Assembly (NCBI GenBank): GCA_913060675.1
Contig: CAJXUS010000001.1
Location: 62,001 to 126,000 of the forward strand
Reading direction: 5' to 3'
Length of the DNA stretch: 64,000 bases
Source of the DNA: an uncultured Rhodospirillales bacterium
GTDB lineage: Bacteria; Pseudomonadota; Alphaproteobacteria; Kiloniellales; Kiloniellaceae
A model generated the notes under the pieces. It did not search any database and was not told the origin of the DNA. It saw nothing but the letters and a program-made list of their open reading frames with translations. The position numbers and the translations under genes are program-made. Shown here piece after piece: positions 57,116 through 64,000 of the stretch (position 1 is the first letter of the stretch; each line of letters opens with the position of its first letter).

Positions 57116-57715
57116 TCAAGAGCTATGATGGTACTCACCCATTGCGTCGAGTAACCAATCAACGAGATACTCGGCAAAAGAAGGGCGCACAAACATACGA
57201 TACGTCGGTTGATCGTTGAGCATCTGTAAAAGCACAGGTGCTTTTTCTACTCTGGTCTGAACAGCCTGACCAACCGAGAACGATTGAGGGTCCATATCCA
57301 GGCGACAGCTCTTCTTCATCACGTTACGTGCTTGGGCACCGCTGAGATCCAATGCCGTACGATTTCCCGACACATCAATAATCGCAACATGCAGACCGTC
57401 TAAGGCTTCACGAAGCTTTGCAATGAGATCAGCTTGCGCATCAACAGCTCCGACCAGTTGCCACTCATTCGGGCCCAGCCAGAAGACGGTAAGATCGCCT
57501 TTTGTGACATAGGTATTTGGGTCAGTCGGAACCTTAAGTCCTGTAACTTTCTTAACGCCAGCAACAAACTTTTTGTCGTCAGCGTTGCCACGAATATTGA
57601 CCTGTGCCAAGAAAGGGACCTCAGTCAAAGTAACGCCGTTTTCTCCACTGACTGAACCATTAATCATGGCCTGTGCCTTATCAGCGATAATGCTGTTACG
57701 GAAGTTATCAACCAT
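57116..57715 (-). CDS. soxG: Sarcosine oxidase gamma subunit
   Basis: A 199-residue subunit of heterotetrameric sarcosine oxidase. It shows a GcvT/YgfZ-related fold, with VPFLAQVNIRG early, LTVFWLGPNEWQLV in the centre and DVSGNRTALDLSGAQARNVM. The gamma subunit is structural and completes the assembly. The ATG at 57713-57715 overlaps the end of soxA by eight bases and follows AGGAGA; longer upstream frames lie within soxA and are rejected. It is the last gene of soxBDAG. Confidence 0.92.
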   Translation of the reverse strand: MVDNFRNSIIADKAQAMINGSVSGENGVTLTEVPFLAQVNIRGNADDKKFVAGVKKVTGLKVPTDPNTYVTKGDLTVFWLGPNEWQLVGAVDAQADLIAKLREALDGLHVAIIDVSGNRTALDLSGAQARNVMKKSCRLDMDPQSFSVGQAVQTRVEKAPVLLQMLNDQPTYRMFVRPSFAEYLVDWLLDAMGEYHHSS

Positions 57716-60700
57716 CACGACGTTCTCCTTTTGGATCATAGAAGACAGGGCTAACAATTTTAACTTTTGTCACCTTGCCGCGATCATGGGCATAGATCCA
57801 TTGTCCCATACGATTATGACCATCCTTAACCAAGGCCATCGCGATGGAATGGTCCAGGTTCGGGCTCCAATAAGAAGAAGTAACGTGGCCTACCATTGGG
57901 GCCGGTGTTGGGTTCACACGCTCATAAGTTAGCTGTGCACCTTCAGTCAGGACTTCTTTTGGATTATCAGTCATCAGGCCGACCAGTTGTTTACGATCCG
58001 CCCGAGCTGTATCTTCGCGAATAAAGGAACGGCGACCAACAAAGTCCCCCTTCTTCTTGGCAACGATCCAGTCCATACCAAGATCTTGTGGTGTTTGAGT
58101 ACCATCAGTTTCCTGGCCAACGATCACGAAACCTTTTTCAGCTCGAAGAACGTGCATCGTCTCGGTACCGTATGGCGTAATGTCATACTTCTCACCAAGT
58201 TCCATACATTTCTTCCAGAGGTGAAGACCGTGCCAATTGCGCACGTTAATCTCGTAAGAAAGATCACCTGTGAAAGAAATCCGGAACACACGCGCATCAA
58301 CACCCGCGACAACACCATCTCTCCATGCCATGAACGGGAAATTCTCATTTGAGAAATCCATGTCAGGAGCAAGTTCTTCAAGCAATTGACGTGCTTTTGG
58401 ACCGCCAATAGAAAGGGTCGACCACTCTTCGGTAACGGAAGTGCAATAAACTTCGAGATCAGGCCATTCGGTCTGAAGGTATTCCTCAAGCCAATCGAGA
58501 ACACCCGCAGCACCACCAGTAGTCGTCGTCATGTGGAAGTGATTCTCACCCAGGCGAGAAGTCACACCATCATCAAAGACCATACCGTCTTCTTTGAGCA
58601 TGAAACCATAACGGCACATTCCCACAGGAAGTTTGAGCCAGGCATTGGTATAAATTAGGTTGAGGAACTTCGCAGCATCCTTACCCTGGATATCAATTTT
58701 ACCCAATGTAGAAGCATCAAGGATACCAACACCGTCACGAAGAGCGGCCGTCTCACGGGTAACCGCGGCATGCATATCTTCGCCAGCTTTAGGGTAGTAC
58801 CAGGCACGTTGCCATTGACCAACCGGTTCAAAAGTTGCACCGTTTTCAAGGTGCCAGCTATACATTGGTGTACGACGTACGGGATCTGCGAGGTCGCCAT
58901 TAATACCACGGCCAGCCAAGGCACCAAAATTCACAGGCGTATAAGGCGGGCGGAAAGTTGTCGTTCCAACTTTCGGGATCGCTTTTTCCAACTGGGATGA
59001 CAAAATAGCCAAGCCATTTACGTTGGAGAGTTTACCCTGATCGGTTGCCATACCTGTTGTTGTATAGCGTTTCATATGCTCGACAGAATGCATACCTTCA
59101 CGCGCCGCCAACATAATATCGGCAGCTGTCACATCGTGTTGGAAATCCACAAAGTGCTTGCGTTTACCCTGTCCAACAGGGTGATCGGTTGGGACAACCC
59201 AATAAGCTTTAATCGGCTTTTCTTCAACAACCAAGGCTTTCGGGGAAGCTGGAGCTTTTCCTTTGCCAAAGCCAGTATCTTTTGCCGCGGCTGCACCTGC
59301 CGCTGCACCTTCATCAAGAGCAGATTGCAAGTCGAAAGATCCTTTGCAGGCCCCGACAGTGCGTTCGTTTTGAGAAGAAACATTTGGAACGAAGCAGACT
59401 TTCTCTTCGTCATAACGGAGTTTACCGATTGACTGAGAGAATAGATGAACTGCAGGGCTCCAACCACCAGAACTCAGGATTGTATCACAATCAATCTTGC
59501 GCTTAGTACCGGTTACCTGACTTCCATCAGATGAAACGGTGGCAATTTCAACACCTTTAACCCGTTTACGGCCCAATGTGGCAACAATGCCTGAGCCCGT
59601 AATGACTTCGATGCCTTTTTTACGTGCCGTATTTGGTAGATCGCCATCAACAACTTCGCGTAGATCAACAACCGTTGGGATGTCCATCCCTGCATCAACA
59701 AGATCAATAGCAACAGAGTAAGCACTATCATTGTTTGTGAAAACAACACCACGACGACCTGGCAATGCACCATAACGGTTGGCGTAAGTCTGACCAGCAG
59801 CCGCGAGCATAGTACCCGGACGATCGTTATCAGCAAAAACCAGCGGACGTTCATGAGAGCCCGTTGCCAAAACAACCTGCTTGGAACGGAAATGCCAGAT
59901 ACGCTGACGCGTTAGTTCTGGTTTAGCACCAGGACCAAAGTGATCCGTACGTCGTTCATGGACTGTAATGTAGTTGTGATCATAGTAACCAAAGGCATTT
60001 GCACGTTTTAATAATCGTACATTGTCCATGGCTTCCAGTTCAGCAACCGCCGTTTTAACCCACTCTTGTGCTGGCTTGCCATCAATGATTTCTTTTGTAT
60101 TTAAAAGTGTACCACCAAATTCTGGGTGCTCATCACAAAGAACAACACGTGCCCCTGTGCGACCAGCTGCAAGAGCTGCACTGAGGCCAGCCGGGCCAGA
60201 GCCGACAACCATGACTTCACAGAACTCGTTCATGTGATCATAAGTGTCAGGATCTTTTTCGCGTGGCAGAACACCAAGCCCAGCCATACGACGAATGGCT
60301 GGCTCCCAAACTGTCATCCACAAGGATGACGGTTTCATGAAAGTTTTATAATAGAAGCCCGCAACAAAAATACGCCCTGCGATAGCGTTAACAGCAGCGA
60401 TATCAAAATTAACTGACGGCCAACAGTTGACCGACTTTGCACTTAAACCTTCATACAACTCAACTTGAGTAGCACGTAGGTTAGGCTCACTCCGTGGACC
60501 TGTTTCCAATTGAATGATTGCATTTGGTTCTTCAGAACCGCAGGTCAAAATACCGCGTGGACGGTGGGTTTTAAAACTACGACCAACCAGGTGTACCCCG
60601 TTGGCAATCAATGCTGAGGCGAGAGTATCCCCCTCAACACCTTTGTAATTTTTGCCATTAAAAGTAAAATTAATGGCCTTGGAACGGTCAACTCGGCTTC

Positions 60701-60728
60701 CCTGTGTTGTACGGAATTGCTCGGTCAT
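57708..60728 (-). CDS. soxA: Sarcosine oxidase alpha subunit
   Basis: The 1006-residue large subunit. The N-terminal part resembles the ferredoxin-like segment of amine dehydrogenases (EGDTLASALIANG, FKTHRPRGILTCG). An NAD-binding domain with GSGPAGLSAALAAGR starts at about residue 176. The last ~390 residues are a GcvT-like tetrahydrofolate domain, with GILDASTLGKIDIQG and ending near IVSPVFYDPKG. The enzyme oxidises sarcosine to glycine and passes the one-carbon unit to tetrahydrofolate or releases it as formaldehyde, with H2O2. The ATG overlaps the soxD stop (TGATG). Confidence 0.95.
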   Translation of the reverse strand: MTEQFRTTQGSRVDRSKAINFTFNGKNYKGVEGDTLASALIANGVHLVGRSFKTHRPRGILTCGSEEPNAIIQLETGPRSEPNLRATQVELYEGLSAKSVNCWPSVNFDIAAVNAIAGRIFVAGFYYKTFMKPSSLWMTVWEPAIRRMAGLGVLPREKDPDTYDHMNEFCEVMVVGSGPAGLSAALAAGRTGARVVLCDEHPEFGGTLLNTKEIIDGKPAQEWVKTAVAELEAMDNVRLLKRANAFGYYDHNYITVHERRTDHFGPGAKPELTRQRIWHFRSKQVVLATGSHERPLVFADNDRPGTMLAAAGQTYANRYGALPGRRGVVFTNNDSAYSVAIDLVDAGMDIPTVVDLREVVDGDLPNTARKKGIEVITGSGIVATLGRKRVKGVEIATVSSDGSQVTGTKRKIDCDTILSSGGWSPAVHLFSQSIGKLRYDEEKVCFVPNVSSQNERTVGACKGSFDLQSALDEGAAAGAAAAKDTGFGKGKAPASPKALVVEEKPIKAYWVVPTDHPVGQGKRKHFVDFQHDVTAADIMLAAREGMHSVEHMKRYTTTGMATDQGKLSNVNGLAILSSQLEKAIPKVGTTTFRPPYTPVNFGALAGRGINGDLADPVRRTPMYSWHLENGATFEPVGQWQRAWYYPKAGEDMHAAVTRETAALRDGVGILDASTLGKIDIQGKDAAKFLNLIYTNAWLKLPVGMCRYGFMLKEDGMVFDDGVTSRLGENHFHMTTTTGGAAGVLDWLEEYLQTEWPDLEVYCTSVTEEWSTLSIGGPKARQLLEELAPDMDFSNENFPFMAWRDGVVAGVDARVFRISFTGDLSYEINVRNWHGLHLWKKCMELGEKYDITPYGTETMHVLRAEKGFVIVGQETDGTQTPQDLGMDWIVAKKKGDFVGRRSFIREDTARADRKQLVGLMTDNPKEVLTEGAQLTYERVNPTPAPMVGHVTSSYWSPNLDHSIAMALVKDGHNRMGQWIYAHDRGKVTKVKIVSPVFYDPKGERRDG

Positions 60729-61066
60729 CACGCGCCCTCTTTCTTTTTAGCAGAGGTCTTTTTAGCTGGGGCAGGCTTAGAAGTTGAAGCTTCTGGCAAG
60801 TCCGGCTTTTCACCTGTTTTGTAAACAGAGACGATTTCATTGGTTACGGTATTACGCGCAACATTAAACCAACGACGACATCCGTCTGAATGCACCCAAC
60901 GCTCGCGGTGAACACCCTTGGTGTTGGTCCGCATAAAGACGTATTCCGCCCATTCAGCATCAGTTAGTTCATCCGGATTTTCTGGACGAGCAATGTGCGC
61001 CTCACCACCGTAGTGGTATTCGGTTTCATCGCGATCACCACAGAAAGGACATTTGATATAAAGCAT
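60728..61066 (-). CDS. soxD: Sarcosine oxidase delta subunit
   Basis: A 112-residue subunit with the zinc-binding pattern CPFCGDRDETEYHYGGEAHI, then VFMRTNTKGVHRERWVH and CRRWFNVARN, all typical of SoxD. The C-terminus is a Lys/Ala/Pro-rich tail of about 25 residues that exceeds the core. It lies 12 bases after soxB and overlaps soxA by one base. Confidence 0.95.
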   Translation of the reverse strand: MLYIKCPFCGDRDETEYHYGGEAHIARPENPDELTDAEWAEYVFMRTNTKGVHRERWVHSDGCRRWFNVARNTVTNEIVSVYKTGEKPDLPEASTSKPAPAKKTSAKKKEGA

Positions 61067-61078
61067 CCGATTAACTCC

Positions 61079-62329
61079 TTAGTGGGCCACACCAGCAGCA
61101 CCGTGTTCATCCACAAGTGCGCCGCTAATGAAACGATCGATGGAGAATGCTGCATTAAGATCATGCGGTTCATCTTTTGCGATTGTATGCGCATAGCACC
61201 AACCTGCTCCAGGTGTCGCTTTAAATCCACCAGTACCCCAGCCAGCATTGACATAGAGGTTTTTCACAGGCGTCTTACCAATGACTGGAGAGGCATCCGG
61301 GCATGTATCCACGATACCACCCCAAGACCGCATCATCCGCGTGCGAGAGAACAGCGGAAAAAGCTCCATAGCAGACGCCAACTGATCTTCGATCACATGC
61401 AAGGACCCGCGTTGGCTATAACCAACATAAGAATCAATACCTGCACCCATGACCAGCTCGCCTTTGTCAGACTGAGACACATAAACGTGCACGGCGTTAG
61501 ACATCACAACGCAATCAAGTACAGGTTTCATTGGCTCGGACACTAACGCTTGAAGAGGATGAGATTCGATTGGCAGACGAATACCCGCCATATCAGCAAC
61601 AACAGAAGTATGTCCAGCACAAGCCATAGCAACTTTCTTAGCCTTGATATCACCAAGAGAAGTCCGCACGCCTTTTACCACGCCATTTTCGATCATCATG
61701 CCCTGAACTTCACAGTTCTGGATTACATCAACGCCCATTTCATCCGCACCACGGGCATAGCCCCAGGCGACAGCATCATGACGAGCAGTACCACCGCGGC
61801 GTTGAAGCGTCGCGCCCATAACCGGATAGCGGCTGTCTTTAGAAATGTTGATGATCGGGCAGAATTCTTTAACCTGTTCCGCATTGAGCCATTCAGCATC
61901 AATACCGTTCAAATTATTTGCATTCACACGGCGCACAGACTCACGCACATCACCCAAGTTATGGGCCAGGTTCATCACACCGCGCTGAGAGAACATCACA
62001 TTGTAATTCAGCTCAATAGAAAGGTTTTCCCAGAGCTTCATCGCGTTTTCATAGAAAAGACCCGATTCATCCCAAAGGTAGTTGGAGCGAACAATCGTTG
62101 TGTTCCGCCCCGTGTTACCACCGCCGAGCCAGCCTTTTTCGATGACGGCTACATTTGTGATGCCGTGCTCTTTGGCCAAATAATAGGCTGTTGCCAAGCC
62201 GTGGCCACCAGCACCAATAATCACAACATCGTATTCAGGCTTCGGATTTGGACTACGCCATTGGCGGGGCCAATTCTGATGCCAGCTCATGGCATTTCTA
62301 GCCAAGCTGAAAATCGAAAAACGGGACAT
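61079..62329 (-). CDS. soxB: Sarcosine oxidase beta subunit
   Basis: The 416-residue catalytic subunit. The FAD-binding motif [15 protein letters not shown] lies at about 38-52. His184 in [10 protein letters not shown] corresponds to the His that carries covalent FMN (near His173 in characterised enzymes). [13 protein letters not shown] and [14 protein letters not shown] line the active site and cofactor. It oxidises the N-methyl group of sarcosine. It is the first gene of soxBDAG and is divergent from an AraC-type regulator across 198 bases. Demethylation of glycine betaine or creatinine breakdown would supply sarcosine. Confidence 0.96.
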   Translation of the reverse strand: MSRFSIFSLARNAMSWHQNWPRQWRSPNPKPEYDVVIIGAGGHGLATAYYLAKEHGITNVAVIEKGWLGGGNTGRNTTIVRSNYLWDESGLFYENAMKLWENLSIELNYNVMFSQRGVMNLAHNLGDVRESVRRVNANNLNGIDAEWLNAEQVKEFCPIINISKDSRYPVMGATLQRRGGTARHDAVAWGYARGADEMGVDVIQNCEVQGMMIENGVVKGVRTSLGDIKAKKVAMACAGHTSVVADMAGIRLPIESHPLQALVSEPMKPVLDCVVMSNAVHVYVSQSDKGELVMGAGIDSYVGYSQRGSLHVIEDQLASAMELFPLFSRTRMMRSWGGIVDTCPDASPVIGKTPVKNLYVNAGWGTGGFKATPGAGWCYAHTIAKDEPHDLNAAFSIDRFISGALVDEHGAAGVAH

Positions 62330-62403
62330 AGCCGTTTATACTCCTCTGTTAGTTGTCCACATCCTACGCCTAGTTACGAAACACTACCATGTACGGCGAA
62401 GAC

Positions 62404-62439
62404 AAGATTATTGTATCCTTGCGACATTCTGATAATCTT
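62404..62439. promoter_or_regulatory. Inverted repeat between soxB and its likely regulator
   Basis: AAGATTAT (62404-62411) and ATAATCTT (62432-62439) form an eight-base inverted repeat with a 20-base gap. It lies 75 bases before the soxB start and 89 before the regulator start. It is a candidate operator for the AraC-type regulator. Confidence 0.35.
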
Positions 62440-62527
62440 CATGTCCAGAAGCGACGCAAACCATCTTACAGACTATCCAGCTTAGCTCTCACGACCACAC
62501 GCAATAACATCGTTTGTAGCTAAGCCT

Positions 62528-63577
62528 ATGATCAACCAAGGGAACCCCAATAGCTTGGACAACAAAACAACAGATTTATCCCTTTGTGTCGCATTTATAC
62601 TGCTGCCCAACTTCACCCTAACCCCTTTTTCTTCGGTCATAGACACTCTACGGCTTTCTGCTGACGATGAAGACTTCAGTCGGCCCTTGAAGTGCAAGTG
62701 GTCGATAATCAGTAACAAACCAGGTAAAGCAGTGAAATCCAGTTGTGGTGTTGAGATAACCCCGCAACACGATACCACAGACCTTGCCCAATACGATTAT
62801 CTTATTGTCGTCGGCGGCCTCCTCCACAAAGGACCTCAGGCTGACCCTGAAACCATCAAGATTTTACAAAAGGCCGCAGGTCTTGGAACTTCTATTGTAG
62901 GCCTGTGTACCGGAAGTTTTGCGATGATCCGTGCGGGCCTTATGAAGGGACGCAGGTGTTGCGTCAGCTGGTATCACTACAACGATTTCCTCGAAGAATT
63001 TCACGATGTAAAACCTGTCGCAGATCAAGTTTATGTGGTGGACGGCAATCGAATTACATGTGCGGGAGGAGCTGGCGCTCTTGATCTCGCGGCGTGGCTG
63101 GTTGAAAAACATCTCGGCAAAGCTGCCGCGCAAAAGGCTCTGCGTATTCTCCAAGTTGACAAGATCCGCTCCGCCTCGGCTCCTCAGCCACAACCTCCTT
63201 TGATCCACATCTCGAATAATGATCGGGTTCGAAAAGCTGTTTTAACTATGGAGCAGAATATGTCGGCCCCGCTATCTGTGGAAGAAATTTCAAATCGGGT
63301 AAATATTTCTAAACGACAGCTTGAGCGTACCTTTAGCGAACATCTTGGCCTCAGCCCACAAGCCTGTTATCGAGACCTTCGCCTCAGGCATGGTTTATGG
63401 CAACTATTGAATACAGATAAAGCCATCAGTGATATCGCAGCTGATTGTGGTTTCTCTGACGCGTCCCATTTTTCCAGACACTTCAGCAAAACATTCAAGC
63501 GCCCCCCCTCTTCCATTAGGAATGACCGTGAAGAAGGATATCGGATTCTTGCCAACCTGCTCCCGGAAAACACTTAA
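62528..63577 (+). CDS. GlxA-family AraC-type transcriptional regulator
   Basis: A 349-residue regulator. Residues about 20-190 are a DJ-1/PfpI-like ligand-binding domain (YDYLIVVGG, VGLCTGSFAMIRAGLM). A double helix-turn-helix AraC domain covers about 235-330, with VEEISNRVNISKRQLERTF and ISDIAADCGFSDASHFSRHF. This architecture matches GbdR and SouR, which control glycine-betaine, dimethylglycine and sarcosine catabolism in Pseudomonas. Its divergent place beside soxBDAG makes sarcosine or betaine the probable effector and the sox promoter the probable target; both are inference. Confidence 0.92.
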   Translation: MINQGNPNSLDNKTTDLSLCVAFILLPNFTLTPFSSVIDTLRLSADDEDFSRPLKCKWSIISNKPGKAVKSSCGVEITPQHDTTDLAQYDYLIVVGGLLHKGPQADPETIKILQKAAGLGTSIVGLCTGSFAMIRAGLMKGRRCCVSWYHYNDFLEEFHDVKPVADQVYVVDGNRITCAGGAGALDLAAWLVEKHLGKAAAQKALRILQVDKIRSASAPQPQPPLIHISNNDRVRKAVLTMEQNMSAPLSVEEISNRVNISKRQLERTFSEHLGLSPQACYRDLRLRHGLWQLLNTDKAISDIAADCGFSDASHFSRHFSKTFKRPPSSIRNDREEGYRILANLLPENT

Positions 63578-63607
63578 GGGATACTTCTCTAAAAAGAACT
63601 CAGAACC

Positions 63608-63643
63608 AAAAAAGCAGGCAATCTTTCGATTGCCTGCTTTTTT
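63608..63643. terminator. Bidirectional hairpin terminator
   Basis: A perfect 15-base-pair stem (63608-63622 with 63629-63643) has a six-base loop and long A and T edges. It lies between the regulator gene and the convergent permease gene. Confidence 0.92.
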
Positions 63644-63664
63644 ATAACCATCTGTCTCCAGAGA

Positions 63665-64000
63665 TCAGGAGATACCCCTGATCCGATCTGAACGTCGACG
63701 AAGGATTTCCACTGTCGTCAACATGATAATAGAGAAAGTAATCAAGATCGTCGCAACAGCCAGAATTGTCGGGCTGATCTGCTCTCGAATACCAGACCAC
63801 ATTTGCAGCGGAATAGTTCGTTGCTCAACACCCGCGATAAAGATCGCGACAATCACCTCATCAAACGATGTCATCATTGCAAAAAGTGCCCCAGAGATAA
63901 CCCCTGTCATGATCAACGGCATCGTTACTTTAAAGAAAGTGTATGTCGGTGTTGCACCCAGACTTGCACCAGCTTTAATCAGCGTATGATCAAACCCACT
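63665..64000 (-). CDS. ABC transporter permease, PotC-like (5' end missing)
   Basis: The frame is open from position 64000 to the stop at 63665, so 111 C-terminal residues are seen and the start lies outside the window. The EAA loop is visible as AGASLGATPTYTFFKVTMPL. It is followed by two membrane helices, ISGALFAMMTSFDEVIVAIFI and TILAVATILITFSIIMLT, with the conserved QMWSGIREQISPTILA between them as in PotC-type permeases. It belongs to an importer for polyamines or a related compound. Its position near sox genes could suggest betaine or choline uptake, but that is only a guess. Confidence 0.88.
   Translation of the reverse strand, partial: SGFDHTLIKAGASLGATPTYTFFKVTMPLIMTGVISGALFAMMTSFDEVIVAIFIAGVEQRTIPLQMWSGIREQISPTILAVATILITFSIIMLTTVEILRRRSDRIRGIS

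Noticed and set aside
61550..62485. A 311-codon open frame on the plus strand opposite soxB
   Set aside because: soxB on the other strand is a complete, recognisable enzyme. The antisense frame shows no domain, signal or family pattern.

Overview
This window is a gene-dense chromosomal segment from a moderately AT-leaning alphaproteobacterium. The signs are a C4-pathway 5-aminolevulinate synthase (hemA), a CbpA/CbpM chaperone pair, the dxs-ispA-xseB-deacetylase-tlyA neighbourhood, FabI, a heterotetrameric sarcosine oxidase, ModABC, and many chemotaxis and sensor genes. The mix fits a free-living, probably marine, Rhodospirillales- or Kiloniellales-like organism, but no rRNA or other species marker is present, so the genus is left open. 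No tRNA, rRNA, CRISPR array, insertion sequence or prophage was recognised.

Layout. 1-6.4 kb: an Hpt-receiver phosphorelay protein cut by the left edge, a class III aminotransferase, hemA behind an FNR-like box and an extended -10 promoter, a PadR-like regulator, and a nitrilase-family hydrolase divergent from an Lrp/AsnC regulator. 6.5-10.8 kb: two divergent chemoreceptors, one with a duplicated ligand-binding domain. 10.8-15.8 kb: a minus-strand run of pdxH, a FieF-type metal exporter, a short-chain dehydrogenase and modABC (molybdate uptake). 16-23 kb: a glycine-zipper lipoprotein, cbpA-cbpM, a questin-oxidase-like protein, a YihY/BrkB membrane protein, fabI and aroC. 23-28.4 kb: two paralogous MFS/spermidine-synthase fusions that flank the wreck of a GNAT acetyltransferase gene. 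28.5-35.2 kb: hemH, a two-repeat dimeric-barrel protein, an rRNA/tRNA uracil methyltransferase, sppA and an orphan histidine kinase. 35.5-42.2 kb: a minus-strand series of histone-deacetylase-like gene, xseB, ispA, dxs, a MATE exporter and tlyA. 42.6-47 kb: an RND efflux pair. 47-54.3 kb: small metabolic genes, the queuosine cluster queA-tgt-queG, a lipoprotein and a DMT transporter. 54.3-57 kb: a stand-alone chemoreceptor signalling module divergent from a second orphan kinase. 57.1-64 kb: soxBDAG, a divergent GlxA-type AraC regulator, and an ABC permease cut by the right edge.

How it fits together. The window combines tetrapyrrole synthesis (hemA, hemH), isoprenoid supply (dxs, ispA), fatty-acid and aromatic synthesis (fabI, aroC), tRNA queuosine modification, and methylamine/betaine catabolism through sarcosine. 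Signalling is prominent: three chemoreceptor-type proteins, two orphan kinases with related sensor regions, and one Hpt/receiver protein.

No clearly new multi-gene system was found. The best leads are the decayed YoaP-type acetyltransferase between the duplicated MFS/polyamine-synthase fusions, the chemoreceptor with two tandem sensor repeats, the minimal soluble chemoreceptor hairpin beside an orphan kinase, and the putative FNR control of hemA. All calls come from reading the sequence and recalling families; no database search was run.
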